Shown here: positions 58,296-64,000 of the stretch, piece by piece
Numbering within the stretch: the first letter of the stretch is position 1
Layout: each line of letters starts with the position of its first letter
Notes under the pieces: generated by a model
What the model was told of the DNA's origin: nothing
What the model saw: only the letters and a program-made list of their open reading frames with translations
Databases searched by the model: none
Made by a program: the position numbers and the translations under genes
From: Mycteria americana
Lineage: Eukaryota; Chordata; Aves; Ciconiiformes; Ciconiidae
Length of the DNA: 64,000 bases
Reading direction: 5' to 3'
Assembly (NCBI RefSeq): GCF_035582795.1
Contig: NC_134373.1
Coordinates: 33,388,501-33,452,500 of the forward strand

Positions 58296-58301
58296 AATAA
58301 A
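58296..58301 (+). terminator. GPD1L2: Proximal polyadenylation signal AATAAA of GPD gene
   Basis: A canonical hexamer 63 bases past the stop codon, with a GT-rich downstream element about 11 bases later. A plausible main cleavage signal. Confidence 0.65.
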
Positions 58302-58639
58302 ATAGAGAAACAGGTTGTGTGACAACGCTTGCTGTAAAAGCAACAAAGAATGTATTTCAGTATCCTCATTCTGGGGGTAAAAAAAATCTGCCTTTAATTT
58401 CAATATTATACCCAAGGAACAGGAAATGAATGTAAAATTTAACAGTATTTGAGTTAGTAATGTGGGCATTTCCCTAGAATTACTTTCTTGTTGATTGAAA
58501 ACAGTTCCCCCTGTAATTTCCATAACAAGAGCTCAATCTAGCTCACATGAACCTCAACATTTTGCCTGCTAATATTACTTACAGAACAGCACAGGATGCA
58601 GAAACATTGAAGAACTCATCCAAAGAGAAAACTTACACT

Positions 58640-58662
58640 AAAAAAAAAAAAAAAAAAAAAAA
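58640..58662 (+). repeat. Poly(A) run (23 A)
   Basis: A homopolymer 400 bases past the GPD stop codon. No AATAAA sits 10-30 bases before it, so it is not obviously a retrotransposed mRNA tail. Confidence 0.9.
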
Positions 58663-58865
58663 GGTCTGACAGCAGTAAGATGCAATCATGTGGGCAAATG
58701 TTGGGTTTCCGTAATTCCCCTCAAACACAAGTAACATTCTGTATTTTGTGGCATTTAGTCCTTCCTTGATTTCATTTCCCAGTGTAAGCCTCTTTGGAAA
58801 AATAGGTATTGTTACTGTGCTGAGACACACATGAATGTTCAGCAGATGTATAAATAAAACAGTTT

Positions 58866-58912
58866 AAGGGGAGGGGGGAAGGAGAAAAAAGGGGGGTTGT
58901 GGGGGGCGGTGT
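58866..58912 (+). repeat. G-run tract (potential G-quadruplex) downstream of GPD gene
   Basis: Four or more runs of 4-6 G separated by short A or T loops, starting about eight bases after the AATAAA at 58853. G-rich sequence just after a polyA signal can act as an auxiliary downstream element (inference). Confidence 0.7.
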
Positions 58913-59738
58913 TTGTTTCAAATTCAGGATGCTAGAAATCCTCAGTAGTAGTCTGACCTTTGTTAAACTTACCGTATTCCGTTGAAACACAGAAAAAAAC
59001 ATTTGGAATAACCAAATACATTTATGTTAGCATCAGGATTTCTCAGCAAGTCATAGTCGTTAATTGGTACTAGCTGAGAGGGGAGAACTGGAGGTTGACG
59101 AGGAGGATGTACGCATGACTCAGCTTGCAGCTTGTGCAATGCTGTTGGGGACGTAACAACAGCGAAAAACCTTCTGTGATACTTGACTTTTTATACGTGC
59201 ATGAAAATGACCGCTATAGACGCACAGAAATCCTGTAAAATTGCATCTGAAACTGGGCTGCATTTTAGTTCCATCAGGGAACTCCACTGGACTGACACCA
59301 GTGCAGCTCCCTGCATCTTTCCAGACTGTAGACTAATGCCCTGATCCTGCTGTAGCTTAACCAACACATCTTACACTCCAGAAGAGAGAGATCTCTATCT
59401 ACTTCTGAATTTTAAACACAAACTGGTTCATAGACCGGGTTTTTTTATTTTGCTACCAATGGCATTAATTTTAGAAACATACAAGTTTTTAATCCTTATA
59501 GCTGTACTTGGGTAACTTTACATACCTGATGTTTTTCAGAGTTAAAGCCATCTATTAAATGAACAGTGGCACGTTTTATAAGCTTTAATACCCTTTTGAA
59601 AGACTTCTATTTAGAGACAAGGCAAACAAAAAGGAAGAGTAACCTACTTCTGCTTTGCTTTATCCGATTTTCCAAAATAGCAGAGAGGAAGGCAAGTGGG
59701 TTTTTTAATCTCTCTATGTATTCACTGACATATTGCTT

Positions 59739-59754
59739 GGGGGGGGGGGGGGGG
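59739..59754 (+). repeat. Poly(G) run (16 G)
   Basis: A homopolymer G run in the possible long 3' UTR. The true length is uncertain because such runs sequence poorly. Confidence 0.85.
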
Positions 59755-59835
59755 AAGAAAAAAGCTAGATTATAAAATCGTCTCTACTCTGCATTTTAGA
59801 GGAATGTTGTTATGTCTTTCACATTTATTAGGGTA

Positions 59836-59892
59836 ATATTATATATATAGATAGATATAAAAAAATATGTTGTAATTATAAATATATTGTAA
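59836..59892. repeat. AT/GATA-rich microsatellite
   Basis: ATATATATATAGATAGATATA and further AT repeats. Probably unstable in length. Confidence 0.8.
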
Positions 59893-60159
59893 AAATCTCA
59901 GTCTCACAGCTAGCAAAGCTGGCTCGGGTACCAGAAAGAGGGGCTGCATCACCGCTGATCCCTGCTGAACAGCAGGGAAGGTGGTAGCTCAGCTCCTCCA
60001 GCTCTGAGTCCGGTCACAGCCAACGGCTTGGGGCTCCGCAGGGCAACGCCAACATTCCTCCAGCTGAAATGGGAATCCTGTGGCCAAATCCTGTACACAA
60101 AACAGGGAATTATGATCTTCCATTTCAAGTGGAAAAAGACTTAAATATTGCATAATTTT

Positions 60160-60232
60160 TAGGTATCAAATACATGAGGAGTATCAAATACATGATACAT
60201 GAGTAAGTATCAAATACATCAAATACATGGCA
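60160..60232 (+). repeat. Short degenerate tandem repeat (TATCAAATACATGA)
   Basis: The unit (G)TATCAAATACAT(GA) occurs about four times within 70 bases, with partial copies between. A recent local duplication. Confidence 0.85.
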
Positions 60233-60349
60233 TAGAGAATTCAGGAACCTCCTTACTTCACCAGCAGGCTGAACTTCTGGTAAGTCAGGTATGAGCTGAT
60301 AATAACAATATAGAACATTTTACATTCGAAGTGTATCAAATAACAGTTT

Positions 60350-60411
60350 AATAAAGTGATCAATATGCAGACTTGATGTAATTTCGTTTTTCAAAGTTCG
60401 CACGAAATAAA
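60350..60411 (+). terminator. GPD1L2: Distal polyadenylation signals (AATAAA x2), plus strand
   Basis: AATAAA at 60350-60355 and 60406-60411 would close a long GPD 3' UTR. They face minus-strand signals at 60431 and 60511, so this looks like a convergent transcript end zone. Confidence 0.5.
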
Positions 60412-60430
60412 TGACTTGTAATGGTGGTCC

Positions 60431-60516
60431 TTTATTGCACTTACTCTTGCAGTTAATAATTGTCAGCTCTCAAAGAAAAGGACAAGAAGAGTCAATTTTC
60501 TATAGACAGCTTTATT
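60431..60516 (-). terminator. Minus-strand polyadenylation signals of an unidentified neighbour
   Basis: TTTATT at 60431-60436 and 60511-60516 on the plus strand read AATAAA on the minus strand. The more distal one sits in GCAATAAAGGAC. They suggest that a gene to the right, transcribed leftward, ends here. The neighbour cannot be named because no coding exon is visible. Confidence 0.45.
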
Positions 60517-63500
60517 GATGAACAATTTTTTCTTCTTTTGTATGACTATTTTTTCTTTTTACACAGTAAAATAAGGACATTTTTACTCCATAAATAACAA
60601 AAATTAGCCCTTATATCTCAATCCAGTCAAAATCTATGTAAAATAGTTTGTTCTGTATTTACATTCTGTACCAAAATAGGAAACACATGTTCAAGGTCAG
60701 CCAGTTCTCTCAAAACAGTTGTTTTATCTCCAAGGTAAGCTTCACATTAAAAAGGCAACATTTGTACTTTGGAAGTCTGGTAGTGTAAGATCACATTATT
60801 GAATACACAAATAGACCCAAATCCTGAAGAGCGATACATGCAAGCGGGCACCCACGCGTTCAGCCAAGCAAAAGTTGGTTGGTAAATCTCGCAGGGGAAA
60901 GATCTTGACTTGCTCAGCTGGCTGAAAGTCACTTGTAGGAAAGGCGGGGAAGAAAGGACATACGCCTCCCTCTCTACTGAAATATAGTCAAGCAGAAAGA
61001 TTTGCAGGACAGGAAGATTTAAAAACAACTGGCCCTTGTAAGGGATTGTGGATGTCTGGTCTTCAGCAAGATCAGTCTTCCTAATTTACTAGTGCTCAGC
61101 AGGAAGGATGAGCTGCATTGGACTGACAGTCAATTAATGGGGGTCAAAATTCTCTTTCGGTAATTAACCTACATCCAAGGCTGTGACGGTCTCCTGAGAC
61201 CTCTGCTCACTTCAAGAGGAATTAATTTCCTGCTTTTCAATGTAATTTTACTTGCGGCATACTCCAGCCAAAAGCTATCCTTCCTCCTTGTAATTGTCTG
61301 AAACACTAGAAAAATGTGTTCCTGAAGTATGACTTGCCTTGACTTCTAATTGAAGTGTTACAGATTTGAACTACCAGGGTAAAAAAAGACCGCAAGACTC
61401 ATTTACTTCCATAAGCAAACATGGAATGTTTTTAAAAAATTAAAACTGTGGACACTATATACTGAAAACGTTTCTGCTACAGACAAGCTAACTCACTTAG
61501 CACTATTTCCAGGGCTCCGGCTGCCCTACCCACTCTGGTAAAAACACAAAGGCTTATTTGGGCTGTATTTCAAAGTTTTCACACGTAAGAGACGCAATAG
61601 GATGGACTTGCCACAACATGGTCAGGACACCTGAAGCAGCTGCCTGCAAACTTTGTATTTATTTAAAACCAATACCGACTTGTATGATGGAAACTACACT
61701 TAAGGCTACATAACTGATCAGTTTAAGCTACAATTTTAGCTGTGTTCTACACTCACAAATGGCTTATGCTTCCTACTGTATTTATTTTGCTCTTAAAAAC
61801 CTGAGATATGTTTTTACTTAATTCACCTTAAGAGTTGGAAGTTCACAGCAGGCTAGAAGCTTAACTCAAAGACAAACAGAACTGAGGTAGTCAGTTTTAC
61901 TCAAATATTCTTTTTGACAGTCACCAATTCATTCTCACTTTAAATTGAACTTGACACATTTCTTGGCAGTTCCAACACGGCTACAGCTGCTCCCGCACTG
62001 ACGGGATATAACACGTTGGATTTCGCCCGCTACAGTACCTTCCCCCACCGACTCCCCAAAGTGGCATCCAGTTCTGCAGTTCACAGCCAGTTGAAGGGCT
62101 GCACGCCAAAGAAATTACGACTGAAATCTCAGATTATTAAGGCAGTAATAGTTTTACTTCACTGGATTCACTGATGCAGCTACTCAGCAGGTACTGGTGA
62201 ATCTGACCACAAGAGCTCTGACAGGCAGGTAGATTTTTCCCTGTAGGTACAATGCACTACAGCCTCTTTCTTTAATTAATGCATACAATTCAGAAGTAGG
62301 TAAGCATCAACTTTTTAAGCCATCTTTCGGTTAATTCTCAGGAAGAGAGGATAAAAGAAGAAAAGCCCTCAAGATAAACAACTGTGTAGAAGATAAAAAT
62401 ACTCAATTAAATATGACAAACTTCACACTTACACAGACAGGAGACTAGCATACCAAATACCAAGCACAATAAATTAACACCAGTAAAAAAGTTTAACAGT
62501 TATAAAGTTAACCAGAAAGTTCAGACAGTGCAAATATTTCACAGTAAGAAAAAATAACCAATAGTTCCTTTTCAAGTATCAAAAGCATTGTTGTTGAGTG
62601 ATACCATTTAAACTGTATTATTGCACAACAGACAAAAAAATACAATATCAACCTCTGGGACCTAAGATGTATTCTCAAACCTTTATGTTTTCAAGGAATC
62701 AATTTACACTGACTGTTGATTGTGCATATATTAAAATAATCAGTGTTCACTTATTAATCTGACTGTTTCTTAATTCAAACTTGTACACATTTAAAGCATT
62801 TGATTCCTAATTTGTATTGCTTCTCAGAAACACCTATTTAAGGCTAGCCTAGGCCTTGTATAAATTCAAAGCAAACTTAACCTGCAGTTAAGAAGGGGAA
62901 CTAGCCCAGTGCAAGATACTCGCTCAACTGTGATGCCTTCAGACAGTTTTAGGTTGCAGCTTACTCACCTCAGCAACGTTGTAAGAGTTTCTTTAAATAA
63001 AAAAAACCAAAAAACAAGTCCAGTAGGCACAAAGATTTTCTTACAATAACAATGGAAGTCCTATTATTAAACAAGTTTACTTGTAGCTAAATAAATTTTA
63101 CTCCATACCCCTTCCAGCCCCCTACCCTTCATTTTATAAAGGGATCTAGTCACTGACAATTCTAACGTCACAGCACATTTAAGAAGCAGAGTAACATCAT
63201 CTTTCTCCCTATATTTGCATTTTTTATTGCACTGGGCACATCTGCTCCCCCAAGTTTAACACTTTTCTGAGAATGAAAACTATCCTAACAGAACAGACAA
63301 CGGATTGGACCACGTAAGAGTTTCTTTTACTCCAAACAAGATTATTTGTAACACATTATAGAGTCAGAAACAAATAAAAACATCCTTACAAGTGTCCTAT
63401 CGAGCAGCTGTCCTTAGCTAGAGATATTTTGCTCATTTCCTTCCTCTTATATATTTTGTCCATCAAGTGATTAATTTTATACCAAGGTATGCCCTCGTGT

Positions 63501-64000
63501 GGTTCAAAACGTCTGATTCTCAACTTATTACAAATACTCAAATAATCCATAGTATTTATGTCCAAGAAAAAGGGGAGAGGGGAGGGAAAGACAGATTAGA
63601 CTTTTCTTTACACATTCAATACAGTTTTTGGTCTAGAGAAGTCAATATGGTCCTGTAAGATTATAGCTGCCATTGCTACTGGTTTGCCCTTCAACAAAAA
63701 GTGAGAACAGCTGCAATTCATGTTCATTCTATTTAAAAAAATAATAATGCCATTATTTAAGAAACAAACCGACAAAATTAATCAGAAATCCTATCTCAAT
63801 TTTACAGACTGGGTGTCAGTACTGAAATACATTTGCCTAGCAAATTACTCTGAGAATATTCAAACATTTCATGTATTAAATTTCACAGAAGAACTGGCAC
63901 ATGCTAAATGAGAATGAGATTTCTAGACAGTTGTCTTGGTTACCAGTCTGAAATTCCACTTTGTGCATGTAGGAAGGTTTAGTGAACCCCCAGAATTAGC
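60517..64000 (-). other. AT-rich region, possible long 3' UTR of a leftward gene
   Basis: 3.5 kb with no recognisable coding exon on either strand and no interspersed repeat family. This would fit a long 3' UTR of a minus-strand gene beyond the right edge, but it could equally be intergenic. Several further minus-strand AATAAA sequences occur (for example near 61661, 61783 and 63226). Confidence 0.4.

Larger units (their letters stand above)
58233..60420 (+). other. GPD1L2: GPD gene 3' UTR and downstream flank
   Basis: Four AATAAA signals on the plus strand lie at 58296, 58853, 60350 and 60406. The first, 63 bases after the stop and followed by a GT-rich GGTTGTGTG at about 58312, could give a very short 3' UTR. 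The last two would give one of about 2.1 kb. The region also has A and G homopolymers, an AT microsatellite and a short tandem repeat. Confidence 0.6.

Noticed and set aside
1-64000. CRISPR arrays, operons, phage, integrons or other prokaryotic systems
   Set aside because: Spliced vertebrate genes and CR1 elements span the window; no regularly spaced repeats or compact coding.

Overview
The window is vertebrate nuclear DNA, most likely from a bird. It has multi-exon genes with GT-AG introns, CpG-island promoters, compact introns, few interspersed repeats, and repeats that are CR1-type LINE fragments. A crocodilian or turtle cannot be fully excluded from sequence alone. There are no bacterial, plasmid, phage, CRISPR or tRNA/rRNA features.

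Layout. (1) Positions 1-32,700 carry the 5' half of a minus-strand gene that I identify as OSBPL11 (ORP11, an oxysterol-binding-protein-related lipid-transfer protein). Eight coding exons were placed by hand. They give the first 376 codons: a Gly-rich N-terminus, the PH domain, a Ser/Pro-rich linker, a conserved helical region, and the acidic segment leading to the ORD. The lipid-transfer (ORD) exons lie beyond the left edge. Its CpG-island promoter is at about 31.9-32.7 kb, with a YY1-like AAGATGGCGGC element and an ETS-like site. (2) Positions 32.7-43.6 kb are intergenic, with an old CR1/L3-like LINE near 39.7-41.1 kb. (3) Positions 43.6-60.4 kb carry a complete, intact plus-strand cytosolic NAD-dependent glycerol-3-phosphate dehydrogenase gene. 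It has 8 exons and 349 codons, and all catalytic residues are present. Its sequence mixes GPD1 and GPD1L features, so I read it as the third vertebrate paralog (GPD1L2, also called GPD1C), which I know of no human counterpart for. (4) Positions 60.4-64 kb look like 3' UTR or intergenic DNA. Minus-strand polyadenylation signals suggest a convergent neighbour gene off the right edge.

The most interesting observation is the arrangement. OSBPL11 (minus) and this GPD gene (plus) stand head to head, just as OSBPL10 (minus) and GPD1L (plus) do in human 3p22. This looks like a two-gene block duplicated in the early vertebrate genome duplications, with the GPD copy kept here and absent from human. Secondary points are four short-loop perfect inverted repeats (including a 20-bp arm / 2-nt loop hairpin at 47,789-47,830), a homopolymer-T splice acceptor in OSBPL11, pentamer arrays in both promoters, and G-run tracts.
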